Below, in pieces: positions 5,861-12,672 of a stretch of DNA of 24,451 bases. The first letter of the stretch is position 1. Each line of letters opens with the position of its first letter. Below the pieces are notes generated by a model that was not told where the DNA came from, did not search any database, and saw only the letters and a list, made by a program, of their open reading frames with translations. The DNA comes from a virus. The DNA is taken from positions 1 to 24,451 of IMG/VR virus record IMGVR_UViG_3300017598_000225; one strand, written 5' to 3'. Position numbers and translations under genes: made by a program.

Positions 5861-6048
5861 AAATCTTATATGCAGCTGAAGAAGGTGGAAAATGGCATCC
5901 TTGGCATATAGCAGTTCCAGGAAACAAAGTATTCGCTATCTGCCTATCAGATGGAACTATTTGGGATGAGGTGATTGGTGTATATGACCTAAATACAATG
6001 TCAAAAGATGAATTTAAAAAACTATTCAAAGGAGAACACTTAAGATGA
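5857..6048 (+). CDS. Small hypothetical protein, 63 aa
   Basis: A short ORF behind AAGGGAG at 8 nt, overlapping the deaminase stop and sharing ATGA with the next gene. Seen: MKILYAAEEGGKWHPWHIAVPG and FAICLSDGTIWDEVIGVYDL, suggesting a small beta-rich domain with several Trp, then a basic helix KDEFKKLFKGEH. Codons are A/T-rich compared with the neighbouring enzymes. I do not recognise a family. The tight coupling supports expression together with the SQD1-like gene. Confidence 0.65.
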   Translation: MKILYAAEEGGKWHPWHIAVPGNKVFAICLSDGTIWDEVIGVYDLNTMSKDEFKKLFKGEHLR

Positions 6049-7235
6049 GAATACTGATATTAGGTTCTGACGGATACATCGGATACCCTCTAACTCTCCA
6101 CCTACTCAAAAAAGGTCACACTATAGCCGGTCTCGACAACTTATCACGTCGAGCTCGTATAAAAAATCTTGGTGGAAACTCACTAACTCCAATCGAAGAG
6201 CCTTCAATGCGTGAGGCTTATCTAAAATCTACTTTCATTAAATACTACGGACGTTCAACTTGGACATTGCATGAGTTTAGTTATCCTAATGTCATAAATA
6301 TGTTAGATAACTTCAAACCAGATGCTATAGTTCATCTTGCAGAACAACCATCTGCACCATGGTCTATGAAGCAATGGGGCTTTGCAACTCAGACTCAGCT
6401 TCAAAATATAATAGGTACACTTCAACTCCTCTGGGCAATCCATAAGCAGTGTCCTGAAGCTCACTTGGTCAAACTTGGCACTATGGGTGAGTACGGAACT
6501 CCCAACTGTGACATACCTGAAGGTAGGATACCTGAAGAATGTATTGCAGGTCACATTATAGATATGTGCCCAGAAACCTTTTCACCAGCATTAAAATGCC
6601 CTATGTCCGGCCTTATCTTCCCTCGCACTGCTGGCTCTTTCTATCACCTAACCAAAGTCCATGACACTCTCAACATCGAGTTCGCTTGCCGTAACTGGGG
6701 TCTCCGCTCCACGGACATAATGCAGGGTGTGCTATTCGGTCTTGTAGGTGAAACACACGAACTAACTCGCTTCGACTACGACGAATACTTTGGTACTGCA
6801 ATAAATCGTTTCTGTGCTCAAGCTCTTTGTGGTATGCCTCTTACAGTCTACGGCAAAGGCAATCAGACTCGTGGCTTTCTACCACTCAAAGACTCTCTAC
6901 AATGTTTAACTCTCGCCCTCGAACAACCACCTAAACTCGGTGAGTATCGTACTCTTAACCAGTTCGAGAACATCTACAAAATAAATGATCTTGCAACTAT
7001 GGTGTGCAAAGCTGCTGATCAACTTGGAATTGGAGCTAAAATAAACCACATCCCTAATCCTCGTCTTGAGGCTGAGAATCACTACTACAACCCAGATCAT
7101 CAAAATCTATTCAACATGGGCTATGAACCCACAACAGATATTCAAAATGAGATCCTACAATTATTGGACAAGCTTTTGCCATTTTCAGATAGAATAATAA
7201 AAGATGTAATAATGCCTGTGACTAACTGGAGGTAA
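6045..7235 (+). CDS. sqdB/SQD1-like: UDP-sulfoquinovose synthase-like NAD-dependent enzyme
   Basis: A 396-residue extended short-chain dehydrogenase/epimerase whose closest relative in my memory is UDP-sulfoquinovose synthase (plant SQD1, bacterial SqdB, archaeal Agl3), which makes UDP-sulfoquinovose from UDP-glucose and sulfite. Seen: NAD-binding GSDGYIG (7-13) and LDNLSRR (30-36), EQPSAPWSM (100-108; the plant motif as I recall it is EQRSAPYSM), the nearly invariant KLGTMGEYGTPN (143-154) with catalytic-type T146, YHLTK (Y200, K204, with H201), YGKGNQTRG, NPRLEAE-HYYNP and the family-like C-terminal end IMPVTNW. Length matches the family. It lies among DNA-metabolism genes with no sulfolipid synthase nearby. 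Possible uses are decorating host lipid, LPS or a phage component; which one is not visible. A different nucleotide-sugar substrate is possible. Confidence 0.85.
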   Translation: MRILILGSDGYIGYPLTLHLLKKGHTIAGLDNLSRRARIKNLGGNSLTPIEEPSMREAYLKSTFIKYYGRSTWTLHEFSYPNVINMLDNFKPDAIVHLAEQPSAPWSMKQWGFATQTQLQNIIGTLQLLWAIHKQCPEAHLVKLGTMGEYGTPNCDIPEGRIPEECIAGHIIDMCPETFSPALKCPMSGLIFPRTAGSFYHLTKVHDTLNIEFACRNWGLRSTDIMQGVLFGLVGETHELTRFDYDEYFGTAINRFCAQALCGMPLTVYGKGNQTRGFLPLKDSLQCLTLALEQPPKLGEYRTLNQFENIYKINDLATMVCKAADQLGIGAKINHIPNPRLEAENHYYNPDHQNLFNMGYEPTTDIQNEILQLLDKLLPFSDRIIKDVIMPVTNWR

Positions 7236-7237
7236 CA

Positions 7238-7486
7238 ATGAAAGCATCTGAAGACTACCGCCCTCGCTTTATCTTTGAAATAACTGAAGAACAAAAGCAG
7301 AGGGCAGATCGTTATTTATCAACCTATGGCTTACGCAAAGCTGTATTCGGACGCTTACTCGATGAAGTCCTTGATCTAGTAGAAGAATACGGAGGTATGA
7401 CTATAGGCATAATCATGGACAAAAACATCAGACCAAGGGAGATAATCCCTTCTATGAAATCTGTGGAGGAGGTAGGTAAGAAATGA
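7238..7486 (+). CDS. Small phage protein, ribbon-helix-helix-like
   Basis: An 82-residue protein behind CTGGAGGTAACA. Seen: RPRFIFEITEEQKQRADRYL, then RKAVFGRLLDEVLDLVEEYG. A short strand followed by two amphipathic helices with basic residues is the arrangement of Arc/MetJ-type ribbon-helix-helix DNA-binding proteins, so a small transcription factor is plausible. The pattern is one I recognise as common in phages, but no function is established. It overlaps the next gene by 4 nt (ATGA). Confidence 0.65.
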   Translation: MKASEDYRPRFIFEITEEQKQRADRYLSTYGLRKAVFGRLLDEVLDLVEEYGGMTIGIIMDKNIRPREIIPSMKSVEEVGKK

Positions 7487-7746
7487 AAAAATACAGAAAA
7501 ATACCAGTTGAAATCGAAGCAACACAAATAACAAAGGAATGGTTTACAAAGGATCACCCAAATCCATTACATCCTGTATCAAAGGATAGAGAAATAATTA
7601 TTGATCCTATAAGCCAGCATGTTCAAATTCATACACTTGAGGGCGTAATGATTGGCAATATAGGTGACTATATTATCAAGGGTGTTAAGGGTGAACTTTA
7701 TCCTTGCAAGCCTGATATTTTTAAACTAACCTACGAAGCCGTTTAA
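7483..7746 (+). CDS. PGDYG-family phage protein, copy A
   Basis: An 87-residue protein of the small PGDYG-type family widespread in phages. Seen: KYRKIPVEIEATQIT at the N-terminus, HTLEGVMIGNIGDYIIKGVKGE and YPCKPDIFKLTYEAV at the C-terminus. Molecular role unknown. A paralogue follows at 8111-8374 with an almost identical C-terminal third. SD GGAGGAGG precedes the ATG. Codon use is A/T-rich. Confidence 0.82.
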   Translation: MKKYRKIPVEIEATQITKEWFTKDHPNPLHPVSKDREIIIDPISQHVQIHTLEGVMIGNIGDYIIKGVKGELYPCKPDIFKLTYEAV

Positions 7747-7768
7747 GACTGGATAAGAGGGAGAAGAA

Positions 7769-7990
7769 ATGAAATGTTTATTCTGTGGTAGAGAAATAAC
7801 AGAAGGTATGAAGGAATATAGTTTATTCGTAGAAGGTGAATACAACCTCGCTTGTATCACCTGCTTCATGCTCACTAAAATAGTCGAACTTCTGGAGGTA
7901 ATAAAAGATGACAACGATAGACGACCTAAACTACAAGTCAATCACGGAGATGACACAGGACGAGGCATTAGACTTGATAAGGCAAATTAG
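7769..7990 (+). CDS. Small CxxC protein, possibly frameshifted at its end
   Basis: A 73-residue ORF behind AGAGGGAG. Seen: MKCLFCGRE (CxxC at 3-6) and LACITCF (CxxC near 29-32), a likely four-cysteine zinc knuckle, then a helix TKIVELLEV. The remainder is read out of frame through the start of the next gene for 83 nt, which is unusual here, where overlaps are normally below 20 nt. Just after the helix, another frame has tandem TAA-TAA (7899-7904) ahead of the next gene's SD and ATG, which would be a natural end. A one-base indel or sequencing error is therefore possible. Confidence 0.55.
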   Translation: MKCLFCGREITEGMKEYSLFVEGEYNLACITCFMLTKIVELLEVIKDDNDRRPKLQVNHGDDTGRGIRLDKAN

Positions 7991-8108
7991 ACTCAGCAGA
8001 CTAACACCTAAAAAGAAAACTAAGCCTACAAAAAGAAAATCAAAAGCTGTACCTAAAGTAAATGCAGATCAAGCAGCTGAACTATTAAAACTTCTCGGAG
8101 GTAACTAA
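7908..8108 (+). CDS. Small basic phage protein, 66 aa
   Basis: A 66-residue protein with an excellent SD (TGGAGGTAATAAAAG-ATG). Seen: MTTIDDLNYKSITEMT then EALDLIRQIRLSR, a lysine-rich linker (PKKKTKPTKRKSK), and a short C-terminal helix DQAAELLKLLGG. The helix, basic linker, helix order is one I recognise from small phage proteins of unknown function. The basic linker suggests nucleic-acid contact; that is inference. Confidence 0.72.
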   Translation: MTTIDDLNYKSITEMTQDEALDLIRQIRLSRLTPKKKTKPTKRKSKAVPKVNADQAAELLKLLGGN

Positions 8109-8110
8109 TC

Positions 8111-8374
8111 ATGTCTAAATATATGAAAAAACCTATAGTAATTGAGGCATTTCAATTAACAGTAGAAAATATAGAAGATCTTGAAAGTTGGTGTGGTGGA
8201 TCTATCAAGGGAATTCTACTTTCTATAAATCAAAGAGTAATAGATATAAATACTCCTGAGGGAGAGATACGTGCTAATATGGGAGACTTTATAATCAAAG
8301 GTATTAAAGGTGAGTTCTACCCATGCAAACCTGATATATTTAAACTTACTTATGATAAAGTGGAGGTTGACTAA
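8111..8374 (+). CDS. PGDYG-family phage protein, copy B
   Basis: An 87-residue paralogue of the gene at 7483-7746. Seen: KYMKKPIVIEAFQLT, NTPEGEIRANMGDFIIKGIKGE and YPCKPDIFKLTYDKV. Compared with copy A, both ends are strongly conserved and the middle (an acidic helix ESWCGGSIKGI here) has diverged. It starts behind GGAGGTAACTAATC and shares a base with the next gene (TAATG). Role unknown. Confidence 0.82.
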   Translation: MSKYMKKPIVIEAFQLTVENIEDLESWCGGSIKGILLSINQRVIDINTPEGEIRANMGDFIIKGIKGEFYPCKPDIFKLTYDKVEVD

Positions 8375-9696
8375 TGACTATTAACGTAGGCACTGTAGCT
8401 ATGATACCCTTAGACTCTATAACAATAACTAACCGCGCTCGTGAAGTAATGGGAGACTTAACTCCAATGGAAGAGGATATGAAAGCTTCTGGATTAATCT
8501 CTCCCTTAACCGTAAAAGATAACAAAAATGGAACCTTCTTACTCCTCGCAGGAGAGCGCCGTTATACAGTGTTAAAGAAAAACGAAATCACTTCAATTCC
8601 AGTCCGTATCTACAAACGTGAGTTGACTCAGCTAGAAATGAAAATAATTGAGAAGTCTGAAAACTTTCATCGTAAAGACTTTGAATTTTGGGAGTTAGAT
8701 AAACTAACAACTGAAATCCACAGGATGAAACAAGAACTCCATGGTGTTAAAGCTCCAGGCCCTGACCAAGATGGCTGGGGAACTCGTGATACTGCGGAAA
8801 TGATTGGAGCTAAATCTCCCTCCGCTGTCGTCGACTCTGTTAAACGAGCTGAAGCCCGTGAAGCTTTCCCTGAACTATTTGAAAAGTGCAAGTCTGCCTC
8901 TGATGCCTCCAAAGTCCTCAAAAATCTCAACGAGTCAATGATTAAGGAAGTTATTGCAAAGAAACTTGAAAACCAAAAAACTAACGCTACTTTCACTAGC
9001 GTTGCAAAGTGCTACATTGTAAAAGACTTCTTCGAAGGTGTGAAAGACATCCCAGATGAACACTTTCACCTTGTAGAAATAGACCCACCTTACGCTATTG
9101 ATCTTAAGAAAAAGAAAAAGAGCGAAGGTGAATCGCAGTATGTTAAAGATCACTACAACGAAATAGACACTGAACATTATCAAGTTTTCCTATCCAACCT
9201 ATTCGCAGAATGTTATCGAGTAATGACTGAACACTCATGGCTTATCTGCTGGTTCGCTCCTGAACCTTGGTTCGAAGTTATCTTTCGTGAACTTAACAAC
9301 GCTGGCTTCTCAACCTCTCGAATGTGTGGTATCTGGACTAAACCTTCAGGCCAAACTATGCAGCCTCAAACTCGTCTCGCTAACTCCTACGAGATGTTCT
9401 TTTACGCTTGGAAAGGACGTCCAGTGTTAAACAAAGCAGGACGCACAAACACTTTCAACTTCTCCCCAGTCTCTCCTAACCAAAAGACTCATCCCACAGA
9501 ACGTCCAATTGAGTTAACCACTGAACTTTACGAAACCTTTGCTTTCCCAGGCTCTCGTGTCTTAATCCCTTTCCTTGGCTCAGGCAACGGAATCATTAGT
9601 GCCAACGAACTTGGAATGTCTCCTATTGGATTTGAACTAAGCAAAGCCTACAGAGACTCATTCCTAGTCAAATGCAATTCTTTATTTAACGTATAA
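8374..9696 (+). CDS. ParB-like nuclease domain fused to a beta-class DNA methyltransferase
   Basis: A 440-residue two-domain protein. N-terminal part: ParB/sulfiredoxin fold with IPLDSITITNRAR (11-23), SGLISPLTV (39-47), and AGERRY (59-64). A helical middle section (about 80-200) resembles the DNA-binding region of ParB/KorB proteins. C-terminal part: amino-methyltransferase with motif IV DPPY (237-240), then WLICWFAP, a target-recognition-like segment, HPTERPIEL (373-381) and the SAM-binding FLGSGN (400-405). Motif IV before motif I is the beta-class order. DPPY predicts N6-adenine or N4-cytosine methylation. No restriction enzyme is adjacent, so it looks like a solitary phage methylase for regulation or protection against host restriction. 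Confidence 0.88.
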   Translation: MTINVGTVAMIPLDSITITNRAREVMGDLTPMEEDMKASGLISPLTVKDNKNGTFLLLAGERRYTVLKKNEITSIPVRIYKRELTQLEMKIIEKSENFHRKDFEFWELDKLTTEIHRMKQELHGVKAPGPDQDGWGTRDTAEMIGAKSPSAVVDSVKRAEAREAFPELFEKCKSASDASKVLKNLNESMIKEVIAKKLENQKTNATFTSVAKCYIVKDFFEGVKDIPDEHFHLVEIDPPYAIDLKKKKKSEGESQYVKDHYNEIDTEHYQVFLSNLFAECYRVMTEHSWLICWFAPEPWFEVIFRELNNAGFSTSRMCGIWTKPSGQTMQPQTRLANSYEMFFYAWKGRPVLNKAGRTNTFNFSPVSPNQKTHPTERPIELTTELYETFAFPGSRVLIPFLGSGNGIISANELGMSPIGFELSKAYRDSFLVKCNSLFNV

Positions 9697-9720
9697 GTCT
9701 GTCCAAATTCCGCATAAACT
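9694..9720 (+). promoter_or_regulatory. Repeated 27-nt intergenic element, copy 2 (divergent)
   Basis: It starts on the methyltransferase TAA, and reads T-AAGT, TGT-C-CAAA and ATAAACT, followed by an SD (TTGGAG) and ATG 9742. It matches copy 4 at 19 of 27 positions, the weakest of the four, with differences mainly in the A-tract core. Position relative to stop and start is the same as in the other copies. Confidence 0.45.
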
Positions 9721-9741
9721 TACAATAATTGGAGCTTAACT

Positions 9742-9984
9742 ATGAAAAAGAATATTACTCCCATAAGTTCATATAGAATATTTAAAAGAAGCTATCTACC
9801 TAATGAATTACTTGGTGAAATAACTACATTAATTAATTCAGATGATTACTGTGATTATGTATTTATAGCTAATGGAAATATTAGATCAGTAAGAATAGGA
9901 TCAGAAGATTCTAGTATAAGATATGGAGATGTTCTCTATCTACTCGAATTAGCAAAGCTAGATATTATGGAGGTAAATCAATGA
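9742..9984 (+). CDS. Hypothetical protein, 80 aa
   Basis: An 80-residue ORF with SD TTGGAG before its ATG, directly after intergenic element copy 2. Seen: ISSYRIFKRSYLPNELLGEI, then DYVFIANGNIRSVRIG, SIRYGDVLYLLELAKL. It appears to be a small mixed alpha/beta protein. Codons are strongly A/T-ended. No family recognised. It overlaps the next start by 4 nt (ATGA). Confidence 0.65.
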   Translation: MKKNITPISSYRIFKRSYLPNELLGEITTLINSDDYCDYVFIANGNIRSVRIGSEDSSIRYGDVLYLLELAKLDIMEVNQ

Positions 9985-10196
9985 AAGCTAAATACATATA
10001 TACTCTTGAAGTAACTTTAGTCTTAACTCGAAGAGAAACTGATTGGCTAAAGTCTGTAATGCAGAATCCTCTTACAGAACCAGAGACAAAAACTGATAGA
10101 GAAATGAGAAAGATAATCTGGGACACTTTAGATAACGGAGAAAAAAACTGTGAAAAAAGCAACCTACGTTCCACCTTGGGGAAATCTCGAGGCTAA
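9981..10196 (+). CDS. Small phage protein upstream of DNA polymerase
   Basis: A 71-residue ORF behind ATGGAGGTAAATCA. Seen: YTLEVTLVLTRRETDWLKSVMQNPL, then DREMRKIIWDTLDNGE. The pattern, a strand followed by the TRRE-WLK-VMQNPL helix, is one I know from small phage proteins encoded just before DNA polymerase. Function unknown. Its last 47 nt overlap the polymerase start, longer than most overlaps here, so the tail SNLRSTLGKSRG may be non-essential. Confidence 0.65.
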   Translation: MKAKYIYTLEVTLVLTRRETDWLKSVMQNPLTEPETKTDREMRKIIWDTLDNGEKNCEKSNLRSTLGKSRG

Positions 10197-12672
10197 GCTA
10201 GGAATCTGCTGTGAACAGCCTGGTAAGAGTGAAATCTTCTCTCGGCCTCGTAAGCCACTTGTTGGTAAAACTGGACAAAGCTTCGACGACTGCTTACGTT
10301 TAACTAAGACTATCCGCAGTAATCTCTACTTAACAAACGTAATCAAAGATCTTGATCATCCACTTAGATACTACATAAACATAAGCAGTCAAGGCAAAAG
10401 CACTATTAGTCAAGAAGGCTATGAATACATCCAAGCACTTGCATCTGAACTAAAAGCACTAAACCTAAACTGTGTCCTCGCTTGTGGAAACGTTGCACTC
10501 CTCGCTCTAACAAACAGAGTCGGAGTAACTAAATGGCGTGGCTCTGTACTCGAATCTACCATTGTACCTGGATTAAAAGTAATCCCTACTTTCCATCCAT
10601 CTACCTTTACTCCACCTAAAAATTTCAGCTTCTTAAACAAACCCTTATTCGTCACTGACTTACTAAAGGCTAAAGATGAGTCTGAGTTTCCTGAGATCAG
10701 AAGAATGGCAAGAAACTGCATTACTCGACCAGATTTTAACTATGCAACGAATATACTCAATTACTGCTATGAAGTTGGCCGTAGAGGACAATCCATTGCT
10801 GTTGACCTTGAAGTTATTAATGGTGAAGTGGATTGCTTCTCAGTTGGCTGGTCTAATACACAAGCTGCCTGTATCCCATTCCGTGATTATCAAGGTAGCT
10901 ATTTCAATCCTGATCAAGAGCTTGAGATTATGCTGCTCTTCGCCAGAATTATACAGGATGAAGGAATAGCTAAATGCGGTGCTAACTACATCTTCGACAT
11001 GCAGTTTCTATTCCGCAAGTATGGAATTGCATCTCGTGGAATAAACAACTGTACTCAAATAGCACAAAAGATAACCTATCCAGACTTCTCCGCTGGCCTT
11101 GCCTTTGTAACATCTATGTATACTGACATTCCTTATTACAAAGAAGATGGAAAACAGTGGATGAAGATGGGTGCTGGTTCATGGGAAGAGTGGTGGAACT
11201 ACAATGCAATGGATTCTATAGTTCCACTTGAAGCGCTTCCAAAACAGTTCCAAACTATCCGTAAACAACAGAATGAAGAAATCTATGAACGTCATAGACG
11301 TTTACAAGAACCTCTAATATACATGTCAGAGCGTGGAATTAAAGTAGACGTAAACGGCATGGTTGAGCATAAGAAAGACCAAGAAGACAAACTAACCTCA
11401 CTCGCTGACGAACTTGACGATGTCGTAGGCTATCATATAAACTACAACTCACCTCAACAGTTAATGAAATACTTCTACGACGAGTGTGGTCTTTCTCCTT
11501 ACAAAAAGAAGAATTCAAGAGGTGAATATAAACCGACTACGGACGTAGACGCACTCAAACGCATCTCACGTAAAGATGAGAAAGGTTCTCAAGCTGCTCA
11601 AATAATGCTTGACATCCGTGGACTTAGCAAGCGTTGCTCTACATACTTAAATGTAGGAAAGGTGGATTTAGATGGAAGATACAGAAGTTCATACAAGCCA
11701 GTGGGAACTGAGACTGGACGGCTCAGTAGTGGCGAAACTATCTTTGGGACTGGAGGTAATCAACAAAATTGGCCTCATGACCTCCTTCGATTCTTCCTCT
11801 TTGATGAAGGATATATCGGATACAGCTTTGACCTTAGTCAAATCGAGAATCGTATCGTCGCTTATGTTGGAGGAGTCCTGCCACAAATCGAAGCCTTCGA
11901 AAACCAAATAGACCTCCACCGTATGACTGCTTCAGTAATCTTCTCTAAACCCTACGATCAGATATCTGACAAAGATGGTTCTAGCAACCTCGGCGATGGT
12001 AGACAGTCAGAACGCTTCTGGGGAAAGAAAGGAAACCATGCAATTAACTACGATGTAGGCTTTAAAACCTTCGCTTTGAAAAACGAACTACGTGAAGGTG
12101 AGGCTAAATATCTACTAGAAACTATCCACCGTGGCTATCCTCAGATCCGTGGAGGTTATCATAAAGTTATCCAAAACATGCTTTTGAAAGACAGAACTAT
12201 CACAAATCTCTTCAACCGTAAGCGCTTGTTTCTAGGCCCTGTAACTCCATCACCTCCTCTAATACCAAAAGGTGCTTGCTTAAACACACTCCGTGAGGCC
12301 CTCGCACAGCTTCCACAAAGCACTTGCGCTGACAAGATAAACGAACACGGATTGCTTTACATCTATGAAAATCAAGCGATATTCAAACCAACTGAGCTTC
12401 TCACACAGATACATGACTCTATCGTATTCCAGATTCATCAATCTCTCCCATTAATAGAACATGCTAAGATCCTTTTAGCAGTAAAAGCTTCACTCGAACA
12501 ACCTCTCTACTGGCATGAAAGAGAAATTCAAACACCTTGTGATCTCTGCATAGGCTTCAATATGTGTAAGAAAGAAATGAAAGAATTAAAAAGCAAAGAG
12601 ATCTCCTCCAAACCTGAAAAACTCGCTGAAGACCTAAACCAGATAATAGAAAATCTACGAGGCTCTAACTAA
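10150..12672 (+). CDS. Family A DNA polymerase with N-terminal UDG-like domain
   Basis: The 840-residue replicative polymerase. GTG start at 10150 behind CGGAG. Domain 1 (about 1-175): UDG-superfamily fold with CCEQPGKSE (20-28), RKPLVGKTGQ (34-43) and FHPSTF (148-153), as in SPO1-type polymerases; whether it still excises uracil is unknown. Domain 2 (about 205-370): 3'-5' exonuclease with DLE (D219, E221), D283, and Y351-x3-D355, so proofreading looks intact. Domain 3 (about 385-810): polymerase with TGRLSS (522-527), motif A FDLSQIENR (D561), motif B with R622, K626 and Y634, and motif C QIHDS (H755, D756). The E. coli F762 equivalent is H630. A cysteine-containing tail (CDLCIGFNMC) follows. 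The TAA is shared with the next ATG. Confidence 0.95.
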   Translation: MKKATYVPPWGNLEAKLGICCEQPGKSEIFSRPRKPLVGKTGQSFDDCLRLTKTIRSNLYLTNVIKDLDHPLRYYINISSQGKSTISQEGYEYIQALASELKALNLNCVLACGNVALLALTNRVGVTKWRGSVLESTIVPGLKVIPTFHPSTFTPPKNFSFLNKPLFVTDLLKAKDESEFPEIRRMARNCITRPDFNYATNILNYCYEVGRRGQSIAVDLEVINGEVDCFSVGWSNTQAACIPFRDYQGSYFNPDQELEIMLLFARIIQDEGIAKCGANYIFDMQFLFRKYGIASRGINNCTQIAQKITYPDFSAGLAFVTSMYTDIPYYKEDGKQWMKMGAGSWEEWWNYNAMDSIVPLEALPKQFQTIRKQQNEEIYERHRRLQEPLIYMSERGIKVDVNGMVEHKKDQEDKLTSLADELDDVVGYHINYNSPQQLMKYFYDECGLSPYKKKNSRGEYKPTTDVDALKRISRKDEKGSQAAQIMLDIRGLSKRCSTYLNVGKVDLDGRYRSSYKPVGTETGRLSSGETIFGTGGNQQNWPHDLLRFFLFDEGYIGYSFDLSQIENRIVAYVGGVLPQIEAFENQIDLHRMTASVIFSKPYDQISDKDGSSNLGDGRQSERFWGKKGNHAINYDVGFKTFALKNELREGEAKYLLETIHRGYPQIRGGYHKVIQNMLLKDRTITNLFNRKRLFLGPVTPSPPLIPKGACLNTLREALAQLPQSTCADKINEHGLLYIYENQAIFKPTELLTQIHDSIVFQIHQSLPLIEHAKILLAVKASLEQPLYWHEREIQTPCDLCIGFNMCKKEMKELKSKEISSKPEKLAEDLNQIIENLRGSN

